DNA of 64,000 bases from Kitasatospora cinereorecta (lineage in GTDB: Bacteria > Actinomycetota > Actinomycetes > Streptomycetales > Streptomycetaceae): assembly GCF_024172095.1 (NCBI RefSeq), contig NZ_JAMZDX010000009.1, positions 186,001-250,000 on the forward strand, in the 5' to 3' direction. Positions 24,631 through 33,357 of this stretch are shown one piece after another. Position numbers and translations under genes: made by a program. The notes below the pieces were generated by a model, which saw only the letters and a program-made list of their open reading frames with translations, made no database searches and was not told where the DNA came from. Each line of letters begins with the position of its first letter. The stretch's first letter is position 1.

Positions 24631-25233
24631 TCAGGCGAACGCGAGCCGCCGGCTCAGCACCTCGTCGGCGAGCCCGTACGAGACGGCCTCCTCGGCGGTG
24701 AGCACCATGTCCCGGTCCATGTCCGCGCGCAGCTTGGCCGCGTCGTGGTGGGTGTGCCGGGACAGCACCTCCTCCACCTGCGAGCGGACGCGGACCATCT
24801 CCTTGGCCGCCAGGCTGAGGTCGGACACCGTCCCCTGCCGCCCGCCGCTGGCCGGCTGCCCGAGCAGCACCCGTGCGTGCTGGAGCACGAACCGCCGCCC
24901 GGGATCCCCGCCGGCCAGCAGCACCGCCGCCGTCGACGCCGCCTGGCCGACGCAGAACGTGGAGATCGGCGCCTGTACGAAGGTCATCGTGTCGTAGATC
25001 GCCATCAGCGAAGTGAACGATCCGCCGGGGGAGTTGAGGTAGATCGAGATCTCGCTCTCCGGGCTCGCCGACTCCAGGTGCAGCAGCTGCGCGATGACCA
25101 CGTTGGCCACCCCGTCGTCGATCTCGGTGCCGAGGAAGATGATCCGCTCGTTCAGCAGCCGGCTGAAGACGTCGTAGGACCGCTCGCCCTGCGCCGTCCG
25201 CTCGATGACGTACGGAACCGTGTAGGAGCCCAT
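24631..25233 (-). CDS. clpP4: ClpP-family subunit, ClpP4-like, catalytic His replaced
   Basis: This 200-residue ClpP fold has IYLNSPGGSFTSLMAIYDTM and a catalytic-type Ser100 in CVGQAAS. The position of the catalytic His, in the usual RVMIHQP motif, is Gly125 (RVLLGQP). The Asp of the triad is present (Asp175, MDRDMVL). The subunit may therefore be inactive alone and complement its partner in a mixed barrel. It starts one base after the upstream clpP stop, so the two are cotranslated. Naming as clpP4 follows gene order in S. lividans and is tentative. Confidence 0.85.
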   Translation of the reverse strand: MGSYTVPYVIERTAQGERSYDVFSRLLNERIIFLGTEIDDGVANVVIAQLLHLESASPESEISIYLNSPGGSFTSLMAIYDTMTFVQAPISTFCVGQAASTAAVLLAGGDPGRRFVLQHARVLLGQPASGGRQGTVSDLSLAAKEMVRVRSQVEEVLSRHTHHDAAKLRADMDRDMVLTAEEAVSYGLADEVLSRRLAFA

Positions 25234-25234
25234 G

Positions 25235-25873
25235 TCACAACCCCATCCGCTGGCGGGACGCGGCCGGGCGGATGTCGGCGACCGACTCCACCACCCGGTC
25301 CACGATCCCGTACTCCCTGGCCTGCTCCGCCGTGAACCAGCGGTCCCGGTCGCCGTCCCGGGCGATCGTCTCCTCGCTCTGCCCGGTGTGCTCGGCGGTG
25401 ATCCGCTCGATGGCCCGCTTGGTGAACAGCAGGTTCTCCGCCTGGATCTCGATGTCCGCGGCGGTGCCACCGATGCCCGCCGAGGGCTGGTGCATCATGA
25501 TCCGCGCGTTCGGCAGCGCGTACCGCTTGCCGGGCGCGCCGACGCTGAGCAGGAACTGGCCCATGCTGGCGGCGAACCCCATCGCCAGCGTCGAGACGTC
25601 GTTGGGAATGAGCCGCATGGTGTCGTAGATGGCGAGACCCGCGGTCACCGACCCGCCGGGGCTGTTGATGTACAGGCTGATGTCGGTCCGCGGGTCCTCC
25701 GCCGACAGCAGCAGCAACTGCGCGCACACCCGGTTCGCCGACACGTCGTCGACCTGCGTGCCGAGCAGGACGATCCGCTGTCCGAGCAACTGGGCGGCGA
25801 GGTGGTCGTCGAAGCGGCTGGGCGGGGTGTCGTGCTCCTCCGCGCGGGGCGGGGGCGGGGCGAGGGGAGTCAT
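25235..25873 (-). CDS. clpP3: ATP-dependent Clp protease proteolytic subunit, ClpP3-like
   Basis: The product is 212 residues with a complete ClpP triad: Ser103 in MGFAASMGQ, His128 in ARIMMHQP and Asp177 in GDRDRWFTAEQA. ATG 25873 has AAGGAG about seven bases upstream. The N-terminal extension of about 20 residues is Pro-rich and could be processed. With the next gene it forms the alternative ClpP barrel that in streptomycetes is induced when ClpP1/P2 fails. Its promoter region has two PopR-like boxes. Confidence 0.88.
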   Translation of the reverse strand: MTPLAPPPPRAEEHDTPPSRFDDHLAAQLLGQRIVLLGTQVDDVSANRVCAQLLLLSAEDPRTDISLYINSPGGSVTAGLAIYDTMRLIPNDVSTLAMGFAASMGQFLLSVGAPGKRYALPNARIMMHQPSAGIGGTAADIEIQAENLLFTKRAIERITAEHTGQSEETIARDGDRDRWFTAEQAREYGIVDRVVESVADIRPAASRQRMGL

Positions 25874-25969
25874 CCGGATCTCCTTGTCGAGGTGTCGAGT
25901 TGTCGAGGCTCGGGACGGGGATGCCGTCGACTCCACTCTTGACCTCGGGAGACCCCCGGATGCCGTTTC

Positions 25970-25999
25970 TCTGCCCGCCGCAGATTCGCCACGGGCAGA
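25970..25999 (-). promoter_or_regulatory. Two tandem PopR-binding-like boxes upstream of clpP3
   Basis: The known PopR recognition pattern is TCTGCC-N3-GGCAGA. Here TCTGCC-CGC-CGCAGA (25970-25984) is followed directly by TTCGCC-ACG-GGCAGA (25985-25999). Each 15-base box has one or two mismatches and there is no gap between them. They lie 97-126 bases upstream of the clpP3 start, suitable for activation by PopR. Confidence 0.75.
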
Positions 26000-26033
26000 G
26001 CCGCCGGTCCGGTCAGATTTTTTGCCCGGTCCG

Positions 26034-26969
26034 TCAGGACCCGTTGCCGGCGGGCGGTTTCAGGCCCAGTGCCGTCGCGGCCTCGCGCAGCGCCGTGACC
26101 ACGGCGTCCGTCAGCGGGTCGGGGCCGGAGCCCGAGGCGCGCCGGAGCGCGGCGATGCGGCGGTGGCCGGCGACGGGCAGGGCCGGGAGCGTGACGAAGT
26201 CGGTGCCCGTGCCGCTCAGGGCGAGGGTGGGGACGATCGCCGCGCCGAGGCCGGCCGCGACCAGGGCCAGGACGGTCGGGAACTCCAGGGCGGTGTGCGC
26301 GTGGCGCGGGGTGAAGCCGTACTCGGCGGAGATCCGTTCCAGCGCCCGACCGCAGGCCGTCCCGGGCGGCGAGGCCACCCATGGGCGGTCCGCCAGGTCC
26401 CGGACGGAGCCCGGCGCGGGCGACCAGTCGGCGGGCAGGACGACGCGGTACTCGTCGTCGGCGACCGGCGCCGCCGTGAGACCGGTCGGGTCGGCGGCGG
26501 CGCCCTGGCCGCCCACGTCGTACTCGGCGACCACCAGGTCGAGCCCGCCGGTCCGCAGTTCGCGCAGCGCCTCGGGGCCCTCCAGCTCCACCACCCTGGG
26601 CTTCAGGTCCGGCTGGGCCTCGGCGAGTCGACGCAGCGCCGGGACCAGCAGGTGGCAGATGGCCGAGGAGAACCCGGCGATCGCCACCGGGCCGCTCGCG
26701 CGTCCGCTGACGCGGAGCAGTTCCTGACGAGCCTCGGCCAGCTCCTGCTCGATGCGCGCGGCGCGGGCGGCGAGGAGCCGCCCGGCCGGGGTGAGACCGA
26801 CCCTTCGCCGGGACCGGTCCACCAGCGGCTGGCCGACCTCCCGCTCCAGCTGGGTGAGCTGCTGCGACACCGCCGAGGGTGTCAGGTGCAGCAGCCGCGC
26901 CGCGTCCATCACGCCGCCCCGCACGGCCACCGCGTGGAGCACCCGCAGACGTCTGGGGTCGAGTTCCAT
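26034..26969 (-). CDS. LysR-type transcriptional regulator
   Basis: This 311-residue LysR protein has an N-terminal HTH at about 5-62 (VMDAARLLHLTPSAVSQQLTQLE) and a substrate-binding domain from about 90. It is divergent from the cyclase gene, the standard LysR arrangement for controlling the divergent target. The 71-base spacer contains an ACTTC-A-GAAGT inverted repeat. Confidence 0.9.
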   Translation of the reverse strand: MELDPRRLRVLHAVAVRGGVMDAARLLHLTPSAVSQQLTQLEREVGQPLVDRSRRRVGLTPAGRLLAARAARIEQELAEARQELLRVSGRASGPVAIAGFSSAICHLLVPALRRLAEAQPDLKPRVVELEGPEALRELRTGGLDLVVAEYDVGGQGAAADPTGLTAAPVADDEYRVVLPADWSPAPGSVRDLADRPWVASPPGTACGRALERISAEYGFTPRHAHTALEFPTVLALVAAGLGAAIVPTLALSGTGTDFVTLPALPVAGHRRIAALRRASGSGPDPLTDAVVTALREAATALGLKPPAGNGS

Positions 26970-26987
26970 AAGGCGGACTGTAGCGTC

Positions 26988-26998
26988 ACTTCAGAAGT
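26988..26998. promoter_or_regulatory. Candidate LysR-binding inverted repeat
   Basis: ACTTC and GAAGT, separated by one base, form an 11-base dyad in the LysR/cyclase spacer 20 bases upstream of the LysR start. It is the only clear dyad in the spacer, and the T-N9-A ends are compatible with LysR sites. Confidence 0.45.
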
Positions 26999-27040
26999 TC
27001 TCGATTGTTCTCCAGCGCGGCTTCAGTGATCATCGGAGGC

Positions 27041-28000
27041 ATGGAGACGCAGAACACGGACCAGGGCCCCGACCGGACCGACGAGCAGCAGTGGCGGGTG
27101 CAGTTCGACGCCGACGTGGTGTTCGCCAACGGCGGCGGCCTGCAGACCCAGGACTTCCGGCTGGACGTGCCCGGCCCGGACCTCGGCGACGACGAACTCG
27201 CCGAGCTCCTCGTACGCCACCTCGGCCTGCTCATGGTCGACACGGTGCGCATCAGCGGCCGGCGTACGCTGCGCGAGCCGCACAAGGGCGGCCGCGCCAC
27301 CGGCGGGGCGGTCCCGCGGACGGCGGCACGCCGCACGGTCGACCTCAGCCACCGCATCCGGCACGGCATGGTCACCTACCCGGGCCTGCCCGCCCCCGAG
27401 ATCGGCGACCACCTCACCCGGGCGGCGTCCCGCGACCACTACGCGCCCGGCACCGAGTTCCACATCGGGCGGATCTCGATGGTCGCCAACACCGGCACCT
27501 ACCTCGACAGCCCCTTCCACCGCTTCGGCGACGGGCCGGACCTCGCCGGACTGCCGCTCGCGGGACTCGTCGACCTGGACGGCGTGGTGGTCCGGGTCGT
27601 CGGTGCGCCCGGCCGCGCCGTCGACCGGAACGCCCTGCTGCCGTACCCGGTCACCGGCCGGGCGGTCCTGATCCACACCGGCTGGGACCGGCACTGGGGC
27701 ACCGACGCCTACGGCGCGGGCGGCCACCCGTTCCTCACCGCGCAGGGCGCCGCTTGGCTCGCCGAGCAGCGGCCCGCACTCGTCGGCATCGACTCGCTCA
27801 ACATCGACGACACCGACGACGGGGCCCGTCCCGCCCACACCACCCTGCTGGCCGCGGGCATCCCCGTGGTGGAACACCTGCGCGGCCTGGAGCAGCTGCC
27901 CGTGGACGGCTTCCGCTTCCACGCCGCGCCGCCCGCCGTCGAGGGCATGGGGACCTTCCCGGTCCGTGCCTACGCGGTGCTGCCCGGCGAGGAGGAGTAG
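27041..28000 (+). CDS. Cyclase family (kynurenine-formamidase-like) protein with N-terminal extension
   Basis: The product is 319 residues. Residues about 100-319 form a cyclase-family hydrolase (VDLSHRIRHGMVTYPG, VANTGTYLDSPFHRF, VGIDSLNIDD). The metal motif normally reads HxGTHxDxPxH; here the first two His are Asn and Tyr, a variant seen in part of the family. Residues 1-95 form a separate alpha/beta module (WRVQFDADVVFANGGGLQTQ) that is not part of the usual fold. ATG 27041 has CGGAGG just upstream. It is probably regulated by the divergent LysR protein and followed closely by a small membrane protein. Confidence 0.8.
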   Translation: METQNTDQGPDRTDEQQWRVQFDADVVFANGGGLQTQDFRLDVPGPDLGDDELAELLVRHLGLLMVDTVRISGRRTLREPHKGGRATGGAVPRTAARRTVDLSHRIRHGMVTYPGLPAPEIGDHLTRAASRDHYAPGTEFHIGRISMVANTGTYLDSPFHRFGDGPDLAGLPLAGLVDLDGVVVRVVGAPGRAVDRNALLPYPVTGRAVLIHTGWDRHWGTDAYGAGGHPFLTAQGAAWLAEQRPALVGIDSLNIDDTDDGARPAHTTLLAAGIPVVEHLRGLEQLPVDGFRFHAAPPAVEGMGTFPVRAYAVLPGEEE

Positions 28001-28005
28001 CCGCC

Positions 28006-28257
28006 ATGGGGACCGCGGTCACCGCCGCCGGATGGATCGGGGCCGGGCTGCTGCTCGCCGCCTACGCCCTCGCGTCGGCCGGGCGCATTCGCCCGGCCGG
28101 CTCCGCGTTCCAGCTCCTCAACCTGTTCGGCTCCGCCGCACTGACGGTCAACTCCGGCTACCATCACGCCTGGCCGTCCGCCGTGCTCAACACCGCCTGG
28201 ATCGCGGTCGGCGCCGTCGCACTCGGACGTCGCAGCGCCTCGCTCGGCGCGGTGTGA
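28006..28257 (+). CDS. Small two-to-three-helix membrane protein (CBU_0592-like)
   Basis: This 83-residue protein has hydrophobic segments at about 5-25, 33-50 and 55-75 (WIGAGLLLAAYALASAG, FQLLNLFGSAALTVNSGYH, WIAVGAVAL), matching the small CBU_0592-type membrane family. GGAGGAG lies just before the start within the end of the cyclase gene, from whose stop it is separated by five bases. Function is unknown. Confidence 0.75.
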   Translation: MGTAVTAAGWIGAGLLLAAYALASAGRIRPAGSAFQLLNLFGSAALTVNSGYHHAWPSAVLNTAWIAVGAVALGRRSASLGAV

Positions 28258-28305
28258 CGCCGGTCCTCGCGTTCCTTCCGGTGCGGCTCCCGGTGGCTGC
28301 GGGGG

Positions 28306-28959
28306 TCAGGCGTCGTTCAGGGAGAGTTGGATGAAGAAGCCGACCGGTGTGATGGCGGCGGTGTCGGCCAGTTCGTCCAGGCGGGGGTCGAGTCCTCCCT
28401 GGGCGTCGACCGTCCCGAGGATGAGGAGCTGCTGGTAGTTGTCGCCCGCCGGTTCGAGCAGTGAGACGCTCGTGACCATGCCGCCCCGGGTCGGGCCCTT
28501 GTGCAGGTAGGGGACGAGGTGTGAGTCGACGGCGGCCACGAGGCCGTCGAAGCCCTTTCCGCGGAGGGGCTGCACCTCGGCGACGGAGAACTGGCGGCCC
28601 AGGTCGAACTCGCGGGCCTCGGGGTCGTCGGAATTCACCGCGAGGTCCGCTTCGGTCACCGACGGCAGCGCGACGGTCCCGTACGCGCCCATGGCCTGGA
28701 CGGCGAACTGCGGTGCCAGCTGATCGATCCGCCCGTCGGGCGACATCGGCATGTCGGCCGACACCAGCAGCAGGTGCCGCTCCTCCTGGCCGTCGTACAG
28801 CAGGCGGAAGCGGGTGAAGTTGCCGGTGCGGTGCGGCTGTCCCTCCGTCAGGCCGTCCGCGAGACGGCGGACGGCCGCCGTGACCTCGCCCTGCGAGAGT
28901 GCGGTCTTGGGGCGGAGCGTGTAGATGGCCAGGTGCCGGCCGAATCGGGTGTCGTCCAT
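28306..28959 (-). CDS. Hypothetical protein
   Basis: This 217-residue protein starts MDDTRFGRHLAIYTLRPKTAL. The body has regular alternation of strands and helices (RHLLLVSADMPMSPDGRIDQ, LEPAGDNYQQLLILGTVDAQ) and no signal peptide or membrane segment. I recognise no family. ATG 28959 has GTGGGA upstream. Codon use is normal for the window. Confidence 0.6.
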   Translation of the reverse strand: MDDTRFGRHLAIYTLRPKTALSQGEVTAAVRRLADGLTEGQPHRTGNFTRFRLLYDGQEERHLLLVSADMPMSPDGRIDQLAPQFAVQAMGAYGTVALPSVTEADLAVNSDDPEAREFDLGRQFSVAEVQPLRGKGFDGLVAAVDSHLVPYLHKGPTRGGMVTSVSLLEPAGDNYQQLLILGTVDAQGGLDPRLDELADTAAITPVGFFIQLSLNDA

Positions 28960-29129
28960 GGAAGTCCCACTCTCGCTCGGTGATCGGTCCCACCCCCGTC
29001 GCGCTGCCGACCGTACCCGGCCGCCCGCCGGGCACACGGCGCCACGCCTCGACTCGTCGGTACACCTCCTCCGCGTGGAGCAGAGGGAGGATCAGCAGGT
29101 CGAGTGACCACCGAGGTCGAACAACAGGC

Positions 29130-29753
29130 TCAGACGTGGAGCTCCGGCGGGAAGCCGGTCCAGCGGAGCTCGGCGGGGAGGTGGCCGGTGTCGTTGAACA
29201 TCAGGACAGCCGGGGGACGGTCGGGCGAATAGCGGATGACGGTCAGGGCCGCATTGGCGTGGTTGATGCCAAGCCACCGCCACCCCGGCGCCTCGAAGGC
29301 GGCTCGAAGGAGCCAGCCGACCAGGAAGTTGTGGGTGACGACGAGCTCGTGACGCGGCTCGTCCCCGGGGACCGGGCCGGTGAACTCCGCGAGCGCCGCC
29401 GCCGCGAGCCCGGGGCCCTGCTCGCGCTCCTCGGCGGTGAACCGATCCAGGAACGTCCCCCAGGCGTCGGCCGCCTCCGCCGGCAGTTCCTCGCGGGCCG
29501 GCAGGTACGGGAGGAAGTCGCCCGCCGCCTCCGAGCGGCGAAGCGGGACGCCGTCGAGCTGCTCACCGATCAGCCGGGCGGTCTGCTCGGCGCGGGCGAG
29601 CGACCCGTGGTGGATCGCCGCCAGCGGGACCCCGCGCAGCCGCTGCCCGAGCAGCGCGGCCTGGCGGCGCCCCGCGTCCGTCAGCCCGCTCTCGTCCGGC
29701 AAGGCCTCGCCGTGGCGGGTGAGGTAGAGGTAGCGGGCGGCGGTACCGGTCAT
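29130..29753 (-). CDS. Histidine phosphatase family protein (phosphoglycerate-mutase-like)
   Basis: The product is 207 residues. The catalytic RHGE motif is near residue 14 (YLTRHGEALPDESGLT), with the second catalytic His in VVTHNFLVGWLL and GL(T/S)xxGRxQA as GLTDAGRRQAALL. This family removes phosphate from sugars, proteins or nucleotides via phospho-His. No partner gene suggests the substrate. Confidence 0.88.
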   Translation of the reverse strand: MTGTAARYLYLTRHGEALPDESGLTDAGRRQAALLGQRLRGVPLAAIHHGSLARAEQTARLIGEQLDGVPLRRSEAAGDFLPYLPAREELPAEAADAWGTFLDRFTAEEREQGPGLAAAALAEFTGPVPGDEPRHELVVTHNFLVGWLLRAAFEAPGWRWLGINHANAALTVIRYSPDRPPAVLMFNDTGHLPAELRWTGFPPELHV

Positions 29754-29937
29754 GGGCGTGTCCTCCAGCGCAGTCGATCTTGCAAGACGCACGGAGGGAC
29801 GCCGGCCACCCGTCCACCGGTTCCGGCTGCGGTGGGGTCGGTCCCGTGCGCAGCATGCGTCCCCAGGTCCGCCGCCGGATGGCCGAATTCGTCAGTAGGC
29901 CGTCGTTGCGGCCATGACCGGGCGGCCGGAGACTTTG

Positions 29938-30957
29938 ATGGTGTCTCATCAACGAGTCGTCGTAGTGACCTACTCCGGTGCGCAGGCGCTGGACATCACC
30001 GGCCCGGTCGAGGTGTTCGACACGGCCAACAGACTCCGCGCCGGCCTGGACGGCTACCGGATCGAGTTCGTCTCGGCCGACGGGCCGCGGGTGCGGACCA
30101 GCGCCGGTCTGGTGATGGAGGCGGAGGCACTCGCCACGGGGGAGGGGCCGATCGACACCCTCCTCGTGCCGGGAGGCTGGGGCCTGTACGAGACCCTGGC
30201 CGACCGTGAGCTGGTCGACTGGATCGCGCGGGCCGCCGGGCGCTCGCGCCGGGTGGTGTCCGTCTGCGGCGGTGCCTTCCTGCTCGCCGAGGCCGGGGTA
30301 CTGGACGGCCGACGTGCCACCACCCACTGGGCGTACTGCGACGAACTGGCGCGCCGCTACCCGGGGGTGGCGGTCGACCGCGGGCCGATCTTCGTGTGGG
30401 ACGGCAACGTCGCGACCTCGGCCGGGGTGTCGACCGGGATCGACCTGGCCCTCGCGCTCGTCGAGGCCGACCACGGCGCGTCGTTCGCGCTGGAGGTCGC
30501 CCGCTTCCTGGTGCTGTTCCTCAAACGCAACGGCGGGCAGTCGCAGTTCAGCGCGGTGCTGGACGCCCAGCTCGCGGACCGTCCGCCGATCCGCGCCGCC
30601 CAGGAGTGGATCCAGGAGAACCTGGCCGCACCGCTCCCCGTACCGGAGGTCGCGCGGCGCGCCAACATGAGCGTCCGCAACTTCGCCCGGGTGTTCCGGC
30701 GCGAAGTCGGGGTCTCGCCCGGCCAGTACATCGAACGGCTGCGCATCGCCCAGGCCCGCCACCTGCTGGAATCCACCGAGTTGACGGTCGGACAGGTCGC
30801 GCGGCGCTGCGGATTCGCCTCCGCCGAGACCTTCCTGCGCTCCTTCGGCCGACTGGTCGATCTCACGCCCCAGGAGTACCGCCGCCGCTTCCAGACCGTC
30901 GAACCGGCCGGACTGGTGGTCGCCGCCGGCCCGGCGGAACGGAGCACGACCCCGTGA
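29938..30957 (+). CDS. GlxA-type AraC family regulator with DJ-1/PfpI domain
   Basis: The product is 339 residues. An N-terminal class I glutamine-amidotransferase-like DJ-1/PfpI domain (about 6-165, with VSVCGGAFLLAEAG holding the nucleophile-elbow Cys) is joined to an AraC double HTH (about 215-315: LPVPEVARRANMSVRNFARV, QVARRCGFASAETFLRSFGR). ATG 29938 with CGGAG upstream is favoured over ATG 29914. Its TGA overlaps the GTG of the ThDP enzyme (GTGA), so the regulator is the first cistron of the operon it probably controls. Confidence 0.88.
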   Translation: MVSHQRVVVVTYSGAQALDITGPVEVFDTANRLRAGLDGYRIEFVSADGPRVRTSAGLVMEAEALATGEGPIDTLLVPGGWGLYETLADRELVDWIARAAGRSRRVVSVCGGAFLLAEAGVLDGRRATTHWAYCDELARRYPGVAVDRGPIFVWDGNVATSAGVSTGIDLALALVEADHGASFALEVARFLVLFLKRNGGQSQFSAVLDAQLADRPPIRAAQEWIQENLAAPLPVPEVARRANMSVRNFARVFRREVGVSPGQYIERLRIAQARHLLESTELTVGQVARRCGFASAETFLRSFGRLVDLTPQEYRRRFQTVEPAGLVVAAGPAERSTTP

Positions 30958-32708
30958 TCACCGACCTCCGCACGTTACCCCCGGCCGCCGAGCCCGCCCA
31001 CCCGCGCCGGGTCGCCGACCAGGTGGCCCGCTTCCTCGCCGAGGCCGGCGTCCGCCATGTCTTCGGCGTCGGCGGGGCCAACATCGAGGACCTGTACGAC
31101 GCCCTGAACGAGCCCGGCACCGGCATCAGGACCGTGGTCGCCAAGCACGAGTTCTCGGCGGTGACGATGGCGGACGGCTCCGCCCGGACCGGCGCGCGGC
31201 TCGGCGTGGTCGCGGCCACCTCCGGCGGCGGCGCGATGAACCTCGTCCCCGGCCTGGCGGAGGCGTACGCCTCCCGGGTCCCGGTGCTCGCCCTGGTCGG
31301 GCAGCCGCCCACCGCGCTGGAGGGCCGCGGCGCCTTCCAGGACTCCAGCGGACTCGCGGGCTCCCTCGACGCCCTGGCCCTGTTCGGGCCGGTGAGCCGC
31401 TTCTGCGCCCGGGTGGAGAGCCCCGACGCCGTCGGGCCGTTGCTGGCCGAGGCCGTGCGACGGGCCTGCTCGCACCCCCGGGGGCCGGCCGTCCTGCTGC
31501 TGCCGAAGGACGTCCAGCAGGCCGCGGCCGGAGCGCTCCACACGGCCCCGCCGCTCGCCGCAGACGGCCCGGACTCCCCGCCCGTGGTGGTGGAACGGGC
31601 AGCGCGGCTGATCCGGTCCGCCGGACGGCTGCTGGTGATCGCCGGGGAGGGGGTGGCCGCGGTAGGGGCGAAGGAGGACCTGGCCGAGCTCGTCCGGCGG
31701 ACGGGCGCGTGGGTCGCGGTCACCCCGGACGCCAAGGACGTGTTCGACAACACCGACCGGCGGTTCGCCGGCGTGGCGGGCGTGATGGGACACCCCAACG
31801 TCCGGGACTGCCTCCGCCGGGCGGACCTCTGCCTGCTCGTCGGCACCCGACTGCCCGTCATGGCCCGGGCCGGGCTGGAGCCCGAGCTGGCCTCGACACC
31901 GCTCGTGAGCGCCGATCCCGAGCCCCCGCACCCTCCTTCCACCACCGACCTCCACCTGAGCGGCGACCTGCGCCGGACCCTGCGCCGACTGGCCGACCGC
32001 CTCGCGCCCCGCAGTCTCCCCGCGCCCGTCCACGCCGGGCCCGTCCCGCTGGCGACGCCGCCCGGCGACGGCACCGGCCTCTCCCACGCGGAGGCCGCCG
32101 CCGCGGTGGCGGACGCGCTGCCGCCCGACGCCCACGTCTTCGTGGACGCCGGGAACGCCGGCGCCGGCATGATCCACCGCCTGCCGGCCCCGAGCCGCGG
32201 ACGGTTCGTGGTGGCGGTCGGCATGGGCGGCATGGGCTACACCTTCGGCGCCGGCATCGGTGCGGCGCTCGCCACCGGCCGGCGCACCTACGTGCTCGCC
32301 GGGGACGGCTCCTTCCTCATGCACGGCATGGAGGTGCACACGGCGCTGGAGTACGGCGCACCCGTCACCTTCGTGATCCTCAACAACAACGCCCACGCCA
32401 TGTGCGCCACCCGGGACGTGATCTTCCGGGGAACCCCGCACCCCGGAAACCTCTTCCGGCCCGCGAACCCGGCCGCGGGCGTGGCGGCCCTCTTCCCCGG
32501 CCTCGACGTCACCGCGGCCACCGGCGCGGCCCAGCTGCGGCGGGCCCTGCACCGGACCAACGCGCCGTCCCGAGGGCCCGCCCTGGTGGCGGTGGACCTC
32601 GACCCGGCCGAGATCCCGCCGTTCCTGCCCTTCCTCACCTCCGCCGGCCCCCGGCCGACCGACCACCAGGAGAACACCCATGAGCACGCAACCGTCCACG
32701 TCGGCTGA
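30954..32708 (+). CDS. Acetolactate-synthase-like thiamine-diphosphate enzyme
   Basis: This 584-residue enzyme has the three-domain ThDP fold: N-terminal PYR domain with the cofactor-activating Glu66 (VAKHEFSAV), a central domain near 190-330, and a C-terminal PP domain with the Mg-ThDP motif GDGSFLMHGMEV (near 451) ending in ILNNNA. Such enzymes ligate or decarboxylate 2-oxo acids. It lacks the neighbouring ilvN-type small subunit of biosynthetic acetolactate synthase. Position between a GlxA regulator and SRPBCC/KAS III-like genes suggests acyloin or diketide-like chemistry. The last nine codons overlap the next gene by 29 bases. Confidence 0.85.
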   Translation: MITDLRTLPPAAEPAHPRRVADQVARFLAEAGVRHVFGVGGANIEDLYDALNEPGTGIRTVVAKHEFSAVTMADGSARTGARLGVVAATSGGGAMNLVPGLAEAYASRVPVLALVGQPPTALEGRGAFQDSSGLAGSLDALALFGPVSRFCARVESPDAVGPLLAEAVRRACSHPRGPAVLLLPKDVQQAAAGALHTAPPLAADGPDSPPVVVERAARLIRSAGRLLVIAGEGVAAVGAKEDLAELVRRTGAWVAVTPDAKDVFDNTDRRFAGVAGVMGHPNVRDCLRRADLCLLVGTRLPVMARAGLEPELASTPLVSADPEPPHPPSTTDLHLSGDLRRTLRRLADRLAPRSLPAPVHAGPVPLATPPGDGTGLSHAEAAAAVADALPPDAHVFVDAGNAGAGMIHRLPAPSRGRFVVAVGMGGMGYTFGAGIGAALATGRRTYVLAGDGSFLMHGMEVHTALEYGAPVTFVILNNNAHAMCATRDVIFRGTPHPGNLFRPANPAAGVAALFPGLDVTAATGAAQLRRALHRTNAPSRGPALVAVDLDPAEIPPFLPFLTSAGPRPTDHQENTHEHATVHVG

Positions 32709-33357
32709 CCCGTCCGCGCTCGCCGGGGTGCCGGTCCCCGGACTGACCACGGTCGAGAACACCGACCCCGCCGCGCTCGCCGCCCGCTGCGCCGAGCTCA
32801 CCCGCCCGGCCTACCCGCACCAGGAGGTCTACGGCCAGTACTGCACGATCCACGAGTACATCGACTGCCCGCCCGACCAGGTCTTCGACTACCTGCGGCA
32901 GGGCCACCACCTGGAGGAATGGACCTTCAGCCTGCGCAACTTCGCGCCGTCGGGCACGCCCGGCACCTGGGTCGGCGACGACCTGCTGGAGGCCCGCACC
33001 AGGATTTTCTGCCGCGTCGAGGCGAACGCCGACGCCCGCACGGTGGACTTCCACTGCGCCTGGGACCAGGGCGAGCAGCTGTGGATGATCTACCTGATGC
33101 GGGTCCTGCCCGCCGAATCGGTCCTGGACCGGCCCGGGTCCGTCGTCACCTGGACCAACTGCCGCCACCCGCACTACGACGCCAACCCCCGCCCCGACCT
33201 CGCCCCGGACCCCGACCGGACGTGGGTGGGCGCCTACTGGGACCTCTTCTACGCGGGGCACACGGTGGAGATGGCCAACCTCAAGGCCATCCTGGAGCAC
33301 CGCCACCGCAACGGCCTGCCCCTGAACGTCCAGCCCCGCGCGGCGGTGGCCCGGTGA
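32680..33357 (+). CDS. SRPBCC (START-like) ligand-binding protein
   Basis: The product is 225 residues. Residues about 50-190 have an SRPBCC fold (HEYIDCPPDQVFDYLRQGHHL at the start; TVEMANLKAILEHR as the closing helix). Members are cyclases, aromatases or lipid binders. AGGAGA precedes ATG 32680, which lies inside the end of the ThDP gene. Its own stop overlaps the KAS III-like start (GTGA). In this operon it may bind or cyclise the product formed by its neighbours, which is inference. Confidence 0.8.
   Translation: MSTQPSTSADPSALAGVPVPGLTTVENTDPAALAARCAELTRPAYPHQEVYGQYCTIHEYIDCPPDQVFDYLRQGHHLEEWTFSLRNFAPSGTPGTWVGDDLLEARTRIFCRVEANADARTVDFHCAWDQGEQLWMIYLMRVLPAESVLDRPGSVVTWTNCRHPHYDANPRPDLAPDPDRTWVGAYWDLFYAGHTVEMANLKAILEHRHRNGLPLNVQPRAAVAR

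Noticed and set aside
30954..32708. Biosynthetic acetolactate synthase (ilvB)
   Set aside because: No ilvN or ilvC follows, and the gene is coupled to SRPBCC and KAS III-like genes under a GlxA-type regulator.
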